Origin: an uncultured Atopobium sp.
GTDB lineage: Bacteria > Actinomycetota > Coriobacteriia > Coriobacteriales > Atopobiaceae
Reading direction: 5' to 3'
Length of the DNA: 64,000 nucleotides
Assembly: GCA_938036925.1 (NCBI GenBank)
Contig: CALHVU010000021.1
Span: 1-64,000, forward strand
The translations under genes were made by a program, and so were the position numbers. Of the stretch, positions 39,378 to 48,645 are shown in pieces. Within the stretch, counting starts at the first letter, position 1; every line of letters starts with the position of its first letter. Below the pieces are notes generated by a model, which saw only the letters and a program-made list of their open reading frames with translations, was not told the DNA's origin and ran no database searches.

Positions 39378-40304
39378 CTACGAAAGCAGGAACTCCCTGA
39401 CGCGAGCGGCAATACCCTCGGCGTCCAGGCCAAAGTGCGAAAGCAGTACGTCGCCAGGGGCGGACGTTCCAAAGGTGCGCATACCAGCAAAGCGCATAGG
39501 CGTTGGTAGCTGCTCGGCCAGAAGCTCAGCAACCGCAGCTCCAAGGCCTGTTGCCACGTTGTGCTCCTCAACGGTTACCACATGACGGGTCTTCTCGGCA
39601 GATGCCAAAATGACTTCTTCATCCAAAGGCTTAATGGAGAATACATCAATGACCTCGGCAGAAATCTTTTCCTCTGCCAGCAAATCTGCTGCGGCAAGTG
39701 CCTGAGCAACCTCAACACCGCAGGCAGCAATAGTAACATCGGTACCCTCACGCAGGATGTTTGCAAAAGGCAGGCCACCCTTGAAGGAATCATCGTAGAT
39801 GTCGGCAACCTTGTGACGACCCATGCGCACGTAGAAAGGACCATCGGCCTCAGCAGCAAGTCTAAGCGCCGCCTTAGTAGCATTGTAATCTGCAGGAACA
39901 AGCACGCGCATCTGAGGAAGGGCGCGCATCATACCAATGTCCTCAAGGGACTGGTGAGTAGCGCCGTCCTCTCCTACCGTAATGCCTGCGTGCGTAGGGC
40001 AAATCTTCACGTTGAGGCCGGAGTCGCAGACGGTGTTTCTAATCTGATCGTAAGCACGACCGGTTGCAAACACAGCAAACGAGCCCGTAAACACAGTGCG
40101 TCCTGTGAGCGCCAGTCCAGATGCAACGCCTACCATGTTCTGTTCAGCAATGCCCACGTCAACCATGCGCTGTGGGAAGGCCTTCTGTAGGTCGGCAAGT
40201 TTAGTAGAGCCAGAAAGGTCTGCATCAACAGCAACGATGTCGTGGCCCTCGTTTACCAGCTCAACAAGAGTCTGACCATATGCTTCACGAGTTGCTCTAG
40301 ACAT
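39378..40304 (-). CDS. Transketolase, C-terminal subunit
   Basis: 308 aa. Carries the pyrimidine-binding and C-terminal domains of transketolase: EDGATHQSLEDIGMMRALPQ (~residue 100), with the catalytic Glu in VGIAEQNMVGVASGLA (~55). It pairs with the N-terminal subunit gene just upstream (8-base overlap) to move two-carbon units in the pentose phosphate pathway. AAGGAGG precedes the ATG at 40304. Its last 198 bases are the intact copy of the direct repeat at 36229-36425; the Rgg-like gene begins 48 bases past its stop. It is the last gene of the ascorbate operon. Confidence 0.94.
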   Translation of the reverse strand: MSRATREAYGQTLVELVNEGHDIVAVDADLSGSTKLADLQKAFPQRMVDVGIAEQNMVGVASGLALTGRTVFTGSFAVFATGRAYDQIRNTVCDSGLNVKICPTHAGITVGEDGATHQSLEDIGMMRALPQMRVLVPADYNATKAALRLAAEADGPFYVRMGRHKVADIYDDSFKGGLPFANILREGTDVTIAACGVEVAQALAAADLLAEEKISAEVIDVFSIKPLDEEVILASAEKTRHVVTVEEHNVATGLGAAVAELLAEQLPTPMRFAGMRTFGTSAPGDVLLSHFGLDAEGIAARVREFLLS

Positions 40305-41226
40305 TGGCAACCTCCTTACCTTCACCCTGAAGATCAATCAAAAGAAGCTCTCTAGCTGCATCAAGTTCTTCTCGTGCAAGATCAGCTTGATCCGCTGAAG
40401 GAGCATTTCCGTGCCAGGAAGCCTGATCCTCCATAAACGAGACGCCCTTTCCCTTAACAGTCTGACAAATGACCACGGTAGGCGCGGTGTTTCCTGCTTC
40501 ACGACCATCTCGTGCGGCGAGAAGGGCCTGGCGCACCTCAGCGACCTCGTGACCGTTAACGCGCAGCACGTTCCAGCCAAAGGAACGGAACTTCTCGTCA
40601 ATATCGCCAAGAGAGCACACGTCAGTTACGTGGCCGTCAATCTGCAGATTGTTGAGGTCCACAATGGCAATAAGATTATCCAGCTTCTGGTGAGCAGCAA
40701 ACATGCATGCCTCCCAGTTAGAGCCCTCCTGCAGCTCGCCATCGCCCAGAAGGACAAATACCTTCTTGGCGCGCTCGCCGCTTGCCAGAGCGTCCATAGA
40801 AAGGCCCAGAGCGCATCCTGCAGCTACCGAGAGACCCTGGCCAAGAGAACCGGAGCAAACTTCAATGCCAGGGCATGCATGACAATCCGGGTGGCCCTGC
40901 AAGCGGCTGCCAAGCTGGCGGAGGGTAACCATATCCTCGTCATGGAGCCAGTCAAGCAGGTGGTACGCAGCATACAGCACAGGAGCCACGTGACCCTTGG
41001 ACAGGAAGAATCTATCCTCAGTGTGGTCCTCTGGGTTGTTGTGGTTGTACTTCATAACTCCCGAGAAGAACAGTGTAGCCACAATATCTGCCGCACTGAG
41101 AGAGCCGCCGGGATGACCTGACTTGCTTTTCTCGAGCATGTCAATGACATCGCGCCTCAGTGTATTAGCTGCAAGCTTAAGCTCGTCATCAGTGAGATTG
41201 CGCTCGGGTAATGCAGATGTTCCCAT
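40297..41226 (-). CDS. Transketolase, N-terminal subunit
   Basis: 309 aa. Holds the thiamine-diphosphate-binding domain: SGHPGGSLSAADIVATLFF, LSKGHVAPVLYAAYHLL, the TPP signature LLGDGELQEGSNWEACMFA and the DLNNLQIDGHVTDV metal segment. Split transketolases of this kind are common in anaerobes and archaea. GAGAGG abuts the ATG at 41232 but stands 6 bases before the ATG at 41226, which is therefore chosen. It overlaps the C-subunit gene, ensuring paired synthesis. Confidence 0.94.
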   Translation of the reverse strand: MGTSALPERNLTDDELKLAANTLRRDVIDMLEKSKSGHPGGSLSAADIVATLFFSGVMKYNHNNPEDHTEDRFFLSKGHVAPVLYAAYHLLDWLHDEDMVTLRQLGSRLQGHPDCHACPGIEVCSGSLGQGLSVAAGCALGLSMDALASGERAKKVFVLLGDGELQEGSNWEACMFAAHQKLDNLIAIVDLNNLQIDGHVTDVCSLGDIDEKFRSFGWNVLRVNGHEVAEVRQALLAARDGREAGNTAPTVVICQTVKGKGVSFMEDQASWHGNAPSADQADLAREELDAARELLLIDLQGEGKEVANV

Positions 41227-41292
41227 TCTCATCCTCTCAAAACAGGTGCCTAAATGATACCTAAACGGTGTATGAACAGGCACGTAAAACAA

Positions 41293-41318
41293 GTACGCCC
41301 AACCTAAGCTGGGCGTAC
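41293..41318 (-). terminator. Hairpin between transaldolase and transketolase genes
   Basis: GTACGCCCA/TGGGCGTAC with an 8-base loop, followed on the minus strand by TTGTTTT. It sits inside the operon, so it may reduce or process transcripts before the transketolase genes. Confidence 0.55.
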
Positions 41319-41330
41319 CACAATCACTAT

Positions 41331-42011
41331 TTATTGCTGAGCCTTAACCTTTTCCCAGTCAGCCTCAAAAGACTTAAGACCGGCGTCGGTCAGAGGGTGC
41401 TTCAGGCACTTCTTTAGAGCGCCAAATGGAACGGTTGCAATATCAGCACCGAGCAGAGCTGCCTGTGTTACGTGGTTAGGCGTACGGACAGAAGCCGTAA
41501 TAATCTCTACGGTGTGATCAACGTTTTTATCCCATGCATAGTTCTCAATGCAAGAAACAACGGTTCCCAGCTGCTCAATGCCGTCCTCGCCGATGTCATC
41601 AAAGCGACCAACAAATGGAGAAATATAACGGGCACCAGCATTTGCTGCAAGAAGAGCCTGAGGTGCCGAGAAAATCAGTGTCATGTTGACGCGAATTCCC
41701 TCAGAAGCAAGCTGATGGGTAGCAGCAAGGCTCTCTGCGCAGATAGGAAGCTTAACAACAATATTTGGAGCAAGAGAAGCCAGGTGACGGCCTTCTTCAA
41801 TCATGCCCTCAGTTGTTGTTGCTGTTGACTCAGCAGATACAGGAAGTCCCTCGCAAAGCTGAGCAATCTTAACCATATGAGACTCAAAGTCGGCTAGCTT
41901 TCCGCCAATCTTTGCATACAGCGATGGGTTGGTAGTAACACCTGCTAAACAGCCCCAGCTAAGAGCCTCAGAAATCTCATCGATATCTGCCGTGTCAATA
42001 AAGAACTTCAT
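41331..42011 (-). CDS. Transaldolase of the small TalC/Fsa type
   Basis: 226 aa, the length of the compact transaldolase/fructose-6-phosphate aldolase subfamily. KFFIDTADIDEISEALSWG starts the barrel and the Schiff-base Lys lies in NIVVKLPIC (~residue 85); GARYISPFVGRFDDIGEDG is conserved. It acts in the cytosol, moving dihydroxyacetone units in the non-oxidative pentose phosphate pathway. It shares the operon with split transketolase, fitting conversion of xylulose-5-P from ascorbate. The ATG at 42011 gives the family N-terminus. Confidence 0.92.
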   Translation of the reverse strand: MKFFIDTADIDEISEALSWGCLAGVTTNPSLYAKIGGKLADFESHMVKIAQLCEGLPVSAESTATTTEGMIEEGRHLASLAPNIVVKLPICAESLAATHQLASEGIRVNMTLIFSAPQALLAANAGARYISPFVGRFDDIGEDGIEQLGTVVSCIENYAWDKNVDHTVEIITASVRTPNHVTQAALLGADIATVPFGALKKCLKHPLTDAGLKSFEADWEKVKAQQ

Positions 42012-42144
42012 GTGTAATCCTTTCCTGTACAAACCTAAACGAGTTTGGAAACGTACGTCGTACTAAGAAAGAGCTCATCCACATTGTACAGATTCTTATG
42101 TACCGTCTGTGGCGAGAAACCCAAAACAAGTGCAAAAAGGCCGT

Positions 42145-42993
42145 TTACCCCTCAAACGCCTTATCAATTTTGCTGCGAACGTAGGTGGAAGCAAAGACAA
42201 GATCTTCTTTCCAGTTCTCGTTGCCGGTGTACCACATCTCTGCAACAAAGCGCCTGACGCCCTGAGGAACAAGCTGCGACAGAGCTCCCTCGTAGTCAGT
42301 GGTACCGGTAGAGAATGGAATCTCGCGATACGCACCAGCAACAGTCTCCTTGAGGTGAGCTGCAAAGATATGGCCTGCACCAAGAGCAACATCATCAGCA
42401 ACGGTGTTGCCGTAAATAAACGATGCATTGGTAAGGTTACCAGCGTCGGGATACACACCAAGGTAAGGGCTGTTGATAAGGTTTACGTAGTGCATGGCCT
42501 TCTCGACTGTATCCATAAAAGGAGTCTCCATGGTCTCAAAACCCATAACAATGCCCGCCTGAGCAGCCATTTCTACAGCCTTTGCTAGGTTCTCCTCAAA
42601 GTACTTACGCGTATCCTCTGCGCCGTCCTCGTAGTACACGTCATAGCCAGCAAGTTGGATGGTATGAAGTCCCAGGTCACCTGCAAGGTCAAGCGCCTTC
42701 TGCATAATCTCAAGGCCACGCTCACGAGTAGCCTGATCGCGAGAACCAAAAGGATACTTACGGTGACCAGAAAGGCACATAGAGCCCAGGCGAACGCCAG
42801 AGTTTACCATTGCCTGACGAACTGCTGCACGCTCCTCACCAGTCCACTCAAGGCGAGAAAGACGAGCGTCAGACTCATCAACGGAGATCTCAACATAATC
42901 AAAGCCAGACTCTCCTGCTACGATGAGGCGCTCTTCCCAAGAAAGATCAGTTGGAGTGGCCTTCTCATAAAGTCCTAGCTGATACTTGGACAT
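42145..42993 (-). CDS. ulaE: L-ribulose-5-phosphate 3-epimerase
   Basis: 282 aa TIM-barrel epimerase of the UlaE/SgaU type. Converts L-xylulose-5-P and L-ribulose-5-P in ascorbate breakdown. Metal-ligand segments include the Glu in GFDYVEISVDESDARLSRL, the His in GLHTIQLAGYDVYYED and the Asp/His in GVYPDAGNLTN and HIFAAHLKET. AAAGGAG precedes the ATG. It lies between ulaF and the transaldolase gene. One GGCGAGAA motif is inside at 42852. Confidence 0.93.
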   Translation of the reverse strand: MSKYQLGLYEKATPTDLSWEERLIVAGESGFDYVEISVDESDARLSRLEWTGEERAAVRQAMVNSGVRLGSMCLSGHRKYPFGSRDQATRERGLEIMQKALDLAGDLGLHTIQLAGYDVYYEDGAEDTRKYFEENLAKAVEMAAQAGIVMGFETMETPFMDTVEKAMHYVNLINSPYLGVYPDAGNLTNASFIYGNTVADDVALGAGHIFAAHLKETVAGAYREIPFSTGTTDYEGALSQLVPQGVRRFVAEMWYTGNENWKEDLVFASTYVRSKIDKAFEG

Positions 42994-43011
42994 ATCTTCT
43001 CCTTTTAAAAA

Positions 43012-43037
43012 CAGGCGGCCTTAAAAAAGACCGCCTG
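43012..43037 (-). terminator. Intra-operon hairpin between ulaF and ulaE
   Basis: CAGGCGG and CCGCCTG form the main stem around an A/T-rich centre, and TTTTT follows on the minus strand. It could act as a leaky terminator that lowers expression of the distal sugar-phosphate genes. Confidence 0.6.
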
Positions 43038-43068
43038 ACTGAAACAGATTCTACTCACTGAACAGGCT

Positions 43069-43770
43069 TTAGTGATTACCCTGTCCGTAGTAGGCATTTG
43101 GACCATGCTTGCGCATGTAGTGCTTGTCCTGAAGGTACTGAGGTGCCTCCTGAACCTTAGGGTTATTGAGCTCGGTGAGTGTTGCCATCTTAGCAACCTC
43201 CTCAATAACTACTGCGTGATACACAGCAGCCATTGCGTCTTTACCCCAAGAGAAAGGACCGTGGTTGTGAAGGAGCGTTCCAGGAACCGCAATGGGGTCC
43301 AAGTTAGCAAAGCCCTCAACAATAACGTTTCCAGTCTCAAGCTCATAAGCGCTTTCTACCTCGTCCTTGGTAAGGCTGCGCACGCAAGGAATATCTCCGT
43401 AGAAATAATCTGCGTGTGTAGTGCCATAGCAAGGAATAGAGCGTCCTGCCTGTGCCCAAGAAACAGCGTGGGTTGAGTGAGTGTGAACAATTCCGCCGAT
43501 CTTATCGCCCCATGCACGATACAAGCATGCATGAGTTGGAGTATCGGAAGATGGGTTCATCTCACCCTCAACAACGTTGCCGTCCAAGTCGCAGATGACC
43601 AGATTCTCTGGGCTCAGCTCCTCATAGGAGACGCCCGATGGCTTGATAACAAACAGACCACGTTCACGGTCAAGTCCAGAAGCATTACCCCAGGTAAAAA
43701 CTACCAGGCCATGCTTTGGCAGGTCCATATTTGCTTCATACACTTCATCGCGAAGCTCTTTAAGCATCAT
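43069..43770 (-). CDS. ulaF: L-ribulose-5-phosphate 4-epimerase
   Basis: 233 aa class II aldolase-fold epimerase producing D-xylulose-5-P. Zinc ligands are visible in [17 protein letters not shown] and in the catalytic [11 protein letters not shown]. The N-terminus [20 protein letters not shown] is typical of AraD/UlaF; the operon makes UlaF the better name. AAGGAG lies before the ATG. It follows ulaG by 12 bases. Confidence 0.93.
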   Translation of the reverse strand: MMLKELRDEVYEANMDLPKHGLVVFTWGNASGLDRERGLFVIKPSGVSYEELSPENLVICDLDGNVVEGEMNPSSDTPTHACLYRAWGDKIGGIVHTHSTHAVSWAQAGRSIPCYGTTHADYFYGDIPCVRSLTKDEVESAYELETGNVIVEGFANLDPIAVPGTLLHNHGPFSWGKDAMAAVYHAVVIEEVAKMATLTELNNPKVQEAPQYLQDKHYMRKHGPNAYYGQGNH

Positions 43771-43782
43771 AGAGACTGCTCC

Positions 43783-44901
43783 TTAGAGAACGCTACGGAA
43801 TGGAACGTTTGGCTCGTGATCGAAGCAATCATGGAAGCCACGGTCGTGATGGTAAGCAAAGCGATCCTTATCCTGTGGATAGGTGTAGTGGCCGCCGACC
43901 TCCCAGAAGAATGGGTGGAACTTGTAGTCAAGGCGATCCTTACGCATATCCCAAAGAACCTTAATCTCCTGGACGTCTGCCTGGAAGTTAGTCCAAACAT
44001 CGTGGTGAATTGGGATAACAACCTTGGACTGAAGAGCCTCAGCCATGCGGAGCATATCGGTTGCTTCCATCTTGTCCTGGATACCAATTGGGTTGCAGCC
44101 AAAAGCACCAAAGCAGACGTCTACGCCGCCAAACTCCTGAGCGATGTCTTTACCGTGCTTAGCAAAGTAAATGGAGTAGTGAGAGTCACCGGAGTGATAG
44201 ATGTTTCCACCAGGGGTGACAAAGAGGTAGTTAACTGCCTTCTCATCCATGTCCATTGGGCACTTACCCCAGAGGTCTGGACGATTCTCAGAAGTATCAG
44301 TAGTGGTAACGATGATGGTGCGGTCAAAGGAATCGTATGCAACGATCTCCATGTCCTTGACCTTGATGCGGTCGCCAGGCTTAACAACAATGCACTGCTC
44401 GCGTGGAACGCCCCAGCCAACCCAAATGTCAACGGCATCCTTAGGACCAATAAAGGGAACAGGAATCTCTTTGCCATTCTCGTCAATAGTGGTCATGTTG
44501 TTGTTAACAACGTGAGCTGCAAGCTCCTTGGACATGTGGTCCTGATGAATGTGAGTTACCACAACGGCATCAAGGTTCTTGATAGCAAAGGGATCAATAA
44601 CAAAGGGGACGTTGCGCAGGTTTGGCTGCATCTTACGAACGCCAGCCATGTTTGCCATCTGGTGACCAGGCTTCATGAGGCCGTCACCGTGGGTGCGCTT
44701 ACCATTGCCTGCCCAGAAGTCGACAGCAACGTTTGCTCCACCAGGAGTCTTAAACCAAATACCAACGCAGCCGAGCCACCACATCTCAACCTGGCCTGGC
44801 TCTACTACGGCATTGTCAATCTCTTCGTTGAGCCAAGTTCCCCACTCAGGGAAGGTGCTCATAATCCAACTGTCGCGTGTGACGTCTTTCAAACCTGCCA
44901 T
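43783..44901 (-). CDS. ulaG: L-ascorbate-6-phosphate lactonase
   Basis: 372 aa metallo-beta-lactamase-fold enzyme. Opens L-ascorbate-6-P to 3-keto-L-gulonate-6-P. The metal motif is [15 protein letters not shown] (~residue 125), with further ligands in YHSGDSHYS and [13 protein letters not shown]. Length and N-terminal [15 protein letters not shown] match UlaG. AAAGGAG precedes the ATG. The next enzyme, UlaD, is absent from this operon. Confidence 0.94.
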   Translation of the reverse strand: MAGLKDVTRDSWIMSTFPEWGTWLNEEIDNAVVEPGQVEMWWLGCVGIWFKTPGGANVAVDFWAGNGKRTHGDGLMKPGHQMANMAGVRKMQPNLRNVPFVIDPFAIKNLDAVVVTHIHQDHMSKELAAHVVNNNMTTIDENGKEIPVPFIGPKDAVDIWVGWGVPREQCIVVKPGDRIKVKDMEIVAYDSFDRTIIVTTTDTSENRPDLWGKCPMDMDEKAVNYLFVTPGGNIYHSGDSHYSIYFAKHGKDIAQEFGGVDVCFGAFGCNPIGIQDKMEATDMLRMAEALQSKVVIPIHHDVWTNFQADVQEIKVLWDMRKDRLDYKFHPFFWEVGGHYTYPQDKDRFAYHHDRGFHDCFDHEPNVPFRSVL

Positions 44902-45025
44902 TACGCGCTCCTTTCTAAAACATAGGACTAGTACTTTGATGTATACGCAGGTAATTTGAGCGGCGCTCAGGACTTTGCCTGCATGCTCAGAAGCTCATCC
45001 TGAGCGCTCGCTACAAAACGCAGCC

Positions 45026-46081
45026 CTACTCCACTACTTTGTAGAGAGCCAGCTGGTCTGTCTCACGATATGCAGCAACAATGTAATCGCTGCCGTCATG
45101 CCTATACACCATGCAGTTTGCTGGTCCGAGGTCGTGGTCGATAACGTCTACGGTGTACTCACCATCAACGTATCTAACAAGCAACAAATCGCGACCATCT
45201 TTACGGTTGCCAATGACTGCGCACTTCTCGCCATTAAGGTCTGCTGCCCAAAGCGCGTGAAGGAAGCTGCGCTTCTGTGGGTCGCACCAAACCTGCTCAT
45301 AGCGATCGCGAGTCTGGCCCTCATGCCAAATTGCCAGCGTGTCACCGTGGAACTTGGAGAAGGTAAGGATCTCCAGCTTGCCGTCGCCGTCAAAGTCTGT
45401 AGCAACAATATCGCTTGTTGGCTGGACCAGAAGGCAGGTGACATCCCAAGCACCTTGAGGGGTGGTTGGTGGCACATATCTAAACACGCCTGCGGCGGTT
45501 GAGATTAAAGCATACGATTTATCAGGTGCAGTCCAGAAGCCGTGGTTCTGAACTTGATAATTAGCAACACAAGTCAGCTTAAGCTGGTTGTCTGCCGTGT
45601 ACTGCTCAAGGTTATCGCTCAGAGGAGCGGCCCAAACAGCACCTGGGGTGCGCCAATCATCCTTGACGCCCGTCTCAGCTCCACCCTTGATAGAGCAAGC
45701 AAGAACCCAAAGCTGACCGTCGGCAGCCTTCAGAATGCCAAAACGGTGAACATAAGGGAGGTCGCAGAGAATCTGCTCAGACCAAGAACCGTCTGCCTGC
45801 TTGGTATAGGATGCAATTGCCGCGTCGTCTCCGCCAAAGTTTGGCGAGAAGAACTTGCGGGTTGCGAGGAACTGATCTTTCCTGCCAGGGACCTGTGTAA
45901 TGGTCATGACGCCGCCAGGGCCTGGAGCAACAGTCTCCAGAGGCTCACCATCAAGCGTAAAGCGACGGATTGGACCGTCCTTCTCGACAGCAGCTAAGAA
46001 GCTTGGTGTGTCTTCTCCCTCAAACATGCCAAGTGCATAGCACTTAGGCATCTCGGCAAGAATTTTCTTTTCAAAAGTCAT
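45026..46081 (-). CDS. Beta-propeller-like protein in the ascorbate operon, unknown function
   Basis: 351 aa. No signal peptide and no membrane segments. The sequence has repeated beta-rich blades with Asp/Gly turns, including an FG-GAP/VCBS-like segment (SDIVATDFDGDGKLEILTFS) and related units (HALWAADLNGEKCAVIGNR; GPANCMVYRHDGSDYIVAAY). It is placed between ulaB and ulaG, where a cytosolic enzyme of ascorbate use might be expected. It could be a sugar-acid lactonase or an accessory binding protein; nothing in the sequence decides. The ribosome site is weak (GAG). One GGCGAGAA motif at 45843. Confidence 0.8.
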   Translation of the reverse strand: MTFEKKILAEMPKCYALGMFEGEDTPSFLAAVEKDGPIRRFTLDGEPLETVAPGPGGVMTITQVPGRKDQFLATRKFFSPNFGGDDAAIASYTKQADGSWSEQILCDLPYVHRFGILKAADGQLWVLACSIKGGAETGVKDDWRTPGAVWAAPLSDNLEQYTADNQLKLTCVANYQVQNHGFWTAPDKSYALISTAAGVFRYVPPTTPQGAWDVTCLLVQPTSDIVATDFDGDGKLEILTFSKFHGDTLAIWHEGQTRDRYEQVWCDPQKRSFLHALWAADLNGEKCAVIGNRKDGRDLLLVRYVDGEYTVDVIDHDLGPANCMVYRHDGSDYIVAAYRETDQLALYKVVE

Positions 46082-46110
46082 TAAAGTGCTCGATTCTTTA
46101 GAAACCTAAA

Positions 46111-46419
46111 CTATGCGGAAAACTTCTCTGCAGCGCCGGTTTCCTTAAGCTTCTCTTCCATCTCTGCGTCAGAAAGAACGTTACGCAGACCAATGACGGT
46201 AACGCCAGCCTTAGCAGCGTCTTCATACATGTTCAGGAAGTTAAGTGGTGCAAAAACAATGTCATACTGACGAGCAGAGCTTACGCCCTCGGAAAGTGCA
46301 CAGTGGTGAATCTTATCGACGCCCATGTTGAGCTTCTGAGTGACGCGCTCAGCGGTCATCTTCATCATCAGAGAGGTACCTGCACCGTTTGCACATGCGA
46401 CCAAAATCTTTGCGTTCAT
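46111..46419 (-). CDS. ulaB: PTS ascorbate-specific IIB component
   Basis: 102 aa small cytosolic IIB protein. The phospho-cysteine is Cys9 in ILVACANGAGTSLMM, the usual P-loop of the lactose/ascorbate IIB fold. Accepts phosphate from UlaC and passes it to ascorbate entering through UlaA. The ATG at 46419 places the Cys correctly; the longer start adds MIEGVN. It is separated from ulaA by a hairpin-bearing 165-bp gap. Confidence 0.93.
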   Translation of the reverse strand: MNAKILVACANGAGTSLMMKMTAERVTQKLNMGVDKIHHCALSEGVSSARQYDIVFAPLNFLNMYEDAAKAGVTVIGLRNVLSDAEMEEKLKETGAAEKFSA

Positions 46420-46540
46420 GTTGACTCCTTCGATCAAACAAACTGATTACGGACACATTGTGTTTGTACCCATTTGGGCGCTACAACGCTCGCATTTAAA
46501 GCAAATACTGCATCAAACAATGTGCCGAGTATTACTAATA

Positions 46541-46570
46541 ACCCTGAGCAGATGGGGGTCTGCTCAGGGT
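46541..46570 (-). terminator. Perfect 12-bp hairpin between ulaA and ulaB
   Basis: ACCCTGAGCAGA and TCTGCTCAGGGT pair perfectly around 6 bases. No T-run follows on the minus strand, so it is more likely an RNA stability element that protects the upstream ulaC-ulaA message than a terminator. Confidence 0.6.
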
Positions 46571-46584
46571 AGGAAGAAAGAGGG

Positions 46585-48096
46585 CTACTTGCTTTCCGCA
46601 CTAGCTGCGGCGGCCTTCTGTGCACGGATTTCCTTGCACTTCTGGTAATCCTCAACCTCCATGAAGTACGTGTCTTTGTTTGCACGGTACTGGAGCTGTG
46701 GGATTGCAATAAGAGCGACAACAACAATTGCAAGGCCTGCGTAGGACAGGAACTTCATGAAGCCGGTCATGATTGGCCAGACAACTGCCCAGTCCCACAT
46801 GCCAAGGTATCCACCGTATGCAGCCATGCCAACCCAGCCAGCGATAAGAGCTGAACCGAAGACCTGGAGAAGGCCAGAGATGAAAGGCATGATAAGAACT
46901 GCGCGGAGACCGCCCTTGTTGTTTGCGTAAACGCCGATAGTAGCGTTATCGAAGAACAGTGGAACAAAGCCTGCGATAACAACAACTGGGGACTTCAGAA
47001 GCAGCAGAGCTGCGATTGCCAGGAACTGGCCAGCTGCGCCCATGAGGAAGCCGAGGGTAACTGCGTTTGGAGAACCAAAGCCGTAGGTAACTGCGCAGTC
47101 AACGCCTGGGACGGAACCCTTGAGGAGTTTGTTGGAAATACCCTGGAAGGAGTTGGTGAGCTCGGTAACGAAGGTACGAACACCAAGCTGCAGGATGGAG
47201 AGGTAAACAGCAAACTGGAAGGAAGTGGTCATGATGTAGAAGAAGAAATCCTGACCTGGCTTCATGAACTTGTTCTCAAGCAGGAACTCCTGACCAAGAA
47301 CAGCAAGGATGACACCAAAGAATGCTGTCATGAGAATTGCAGTTGCAACGAGGTTCTCGTTGAAGATCTTAAGGAAGCCTGGAAGCTCGATGTCCTCAAT
47401 GCGCTTAGACTCCTTCTTGGAGTGCTTGGCGAGCCACTCGGAAGCCTTGGATGCGCAATAGACGCCAAACATCTGCTGGTGAGCAACGGTAAGACCAGCG
47501 CCATCAGTGAGGTCCTGGGTAGGTCCAATGCAAAGGTTGGAACCAACTGCCCAGTAAAGACCAAGGAGAACGGTCATAACTGCAAGGATGGTAACGTCGT
47601 TAAGCTGTGGGAAGCAGAAGAGGATAAGCCAAAATGCAGTTGCTGCCTGCTGAACCTGGACGTGACCAGTAGTAAAGATTGCGCGAAGCTTAGTCTGCTT
47701 CTTAAAAGCAACCAGAACAATGTTCAGAATGAAAGCGAAGAGCAGAAGAAGCATAACGGAGGAGAAGGAACGACCTGCGATAAATGCAGGAGCGTCAGCT
47801 GCCTCCATGCCTGCCTGTACTGCGTTCTGGCCAAAGTATGGGTCAATGACCATTGCAGAAAGGTTGAAGCGAGCCTGAAGTCCAACAAGAACTGGACGGA
47901 ATGCAGTTACCAGGCCGCCGGAACCAACCAGGAGGATCTGATAACCAATGACTGCCTTAAGGAAGCCAGCGAGTACGTCGTACCACTTCTTCTTAAGAAG
48001 AATGTAGCCGATAGCAACAATCAAACCGATGAAATAGGCTGGCTGAGTCAAGAAGTTGCTCGCAAACCATTTCCAAATACCAAGAACAATATCCAT
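46585..48096 (-). CDS. ulaA: PTS ascorbate-specific IIC permease
   Basis: 503 aa membrane permease with about ten or eleven hydrophobic segments. Conserved UlaA features include GYILLKKKWYDVLAGFLKAVIG-type N-terminus (seen from ~residue 24), the FGQNAVQ region, and GAAGQFLAIAALLL with FFDNATIGVYANNKGG near the C-terminal core. Imports L-ascorbate with phosphorylation. AAAGGGG precedes the ATG at 48096. It lies between ulaC and ulaB. Confidence 0.93.
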   Translation of the reverse strand: MDIVLGIWKWFASNFLTQPAYFIGLIVAIGYILLKKKWYDVLAGFLKAVIGYQILLVGSGGLVTAFRPVLVGLQARFNLSAMVIDPYFGQNAVQAGMEAADAPAFIAGRSFSSVMLLLLFAFILNIVLVAFKKQTKLRAIFTTGHVQVQQAATAFWLILFCFPQLNDVTILAVMTVLLGLYWAVGSNLCIGPTQDLTDGAGLTVAHQQMFGVYCASKASEWLAKHSKKESKRIEDIELPGFLKIFNENLVATAILMTAFFGVILAVLGQEFLLENKFMKPGQDFFFYIMTTSFQFAVYLSILQLGVRTFVTELTNSFQGISNKLLKGSVPGVDCAVTYGFGSPNAVTLGFLMGAAGQFLAIAALLLLKSPVVVIAGFVPLFFDNATIGVYANNKGGLRAVLIMPFISGLLQVFGSALIAGWVGMAAYGGYLGMWDWAVVWPIMTGFMKFLSYAGLAIVVVALIAIPQLQYRANKDTYFMEVEDYQKCKEIRAQKAAAASAESK

Positions 48097-48186
48097 TGAT
48101 ACCCCTTTCAAAGGGTCCTACATACGTACCTTCTGCAGCCCACACTACAAAAGGAAATCCTCAATTACGTGCCCAAACGGGCGTGT

Positions 48187-48645
48187 TTACTCGGAGATAA
48201 GCTTGTCAATCTCCAAGAGCTCTTCTGGAGATTGAATATTCTTCAGACGCTCAAGAACCTCCTCGTTCATAAGAACCTGAACGAGCATCTGCATATTCTT
48301 GAGGTGAGCATCCTGATCAGTAGCGCTCAGAGTGAAGAAAGTCTTAACCTGCTTCTCGTCGTCGCCATCCTCAAAATTGACAGGAACGTCAGAGTGCATA
48401 AAGCCAATAGCAGTCTTGCCATTAGAGCCAATACGAGCAGTTGAGTGTGGCATTGCAACGTTTGGAACGATAACAATGTAGGGACCAAACTTCTTTACGC
48501 ACTCAATAATGTCGTCTGCATACTCTGAATTGACTGTTCCGTCAGCCTCCAGTGGTTTGCAGCACTCTCTAATAGACTCTTCCCATGTCATGGGGGTCTT
48601 CACGAAAGCATAGTGATTCTGCTCATAGATATCGCGAAGTAGCAT
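48187..48645 (-). CDS. ulaC: PTS ascorbate-specific IIA component
   Basis: 152 aa mannitol/fructose-type IIA domain. The phospho-His is in VIVPNVAMPHSTARIG (~residue 65). Transfers phosphate from HPr to UlaB. First gene of the ten-gene operon. AGAGGAG overlaps a GTG at 48654 but stands 8 bases from the ATG at 48645, which is chosen. Confidence 0.92.
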   Translation of the reverse strand: MLLRDIYEQNHYAFVKTPMTWEESIRECCKPLEADGTVNSEYADDIIECVKKFGPYIVIVPNVAMPHSTARIGSNGKTAIGFMHSDVPVNFEDGDDEKQVKTFFTLSATDQDAHLKNMQMLVQVLMNEEVLERLKNIQSPEELLEIDKLISE

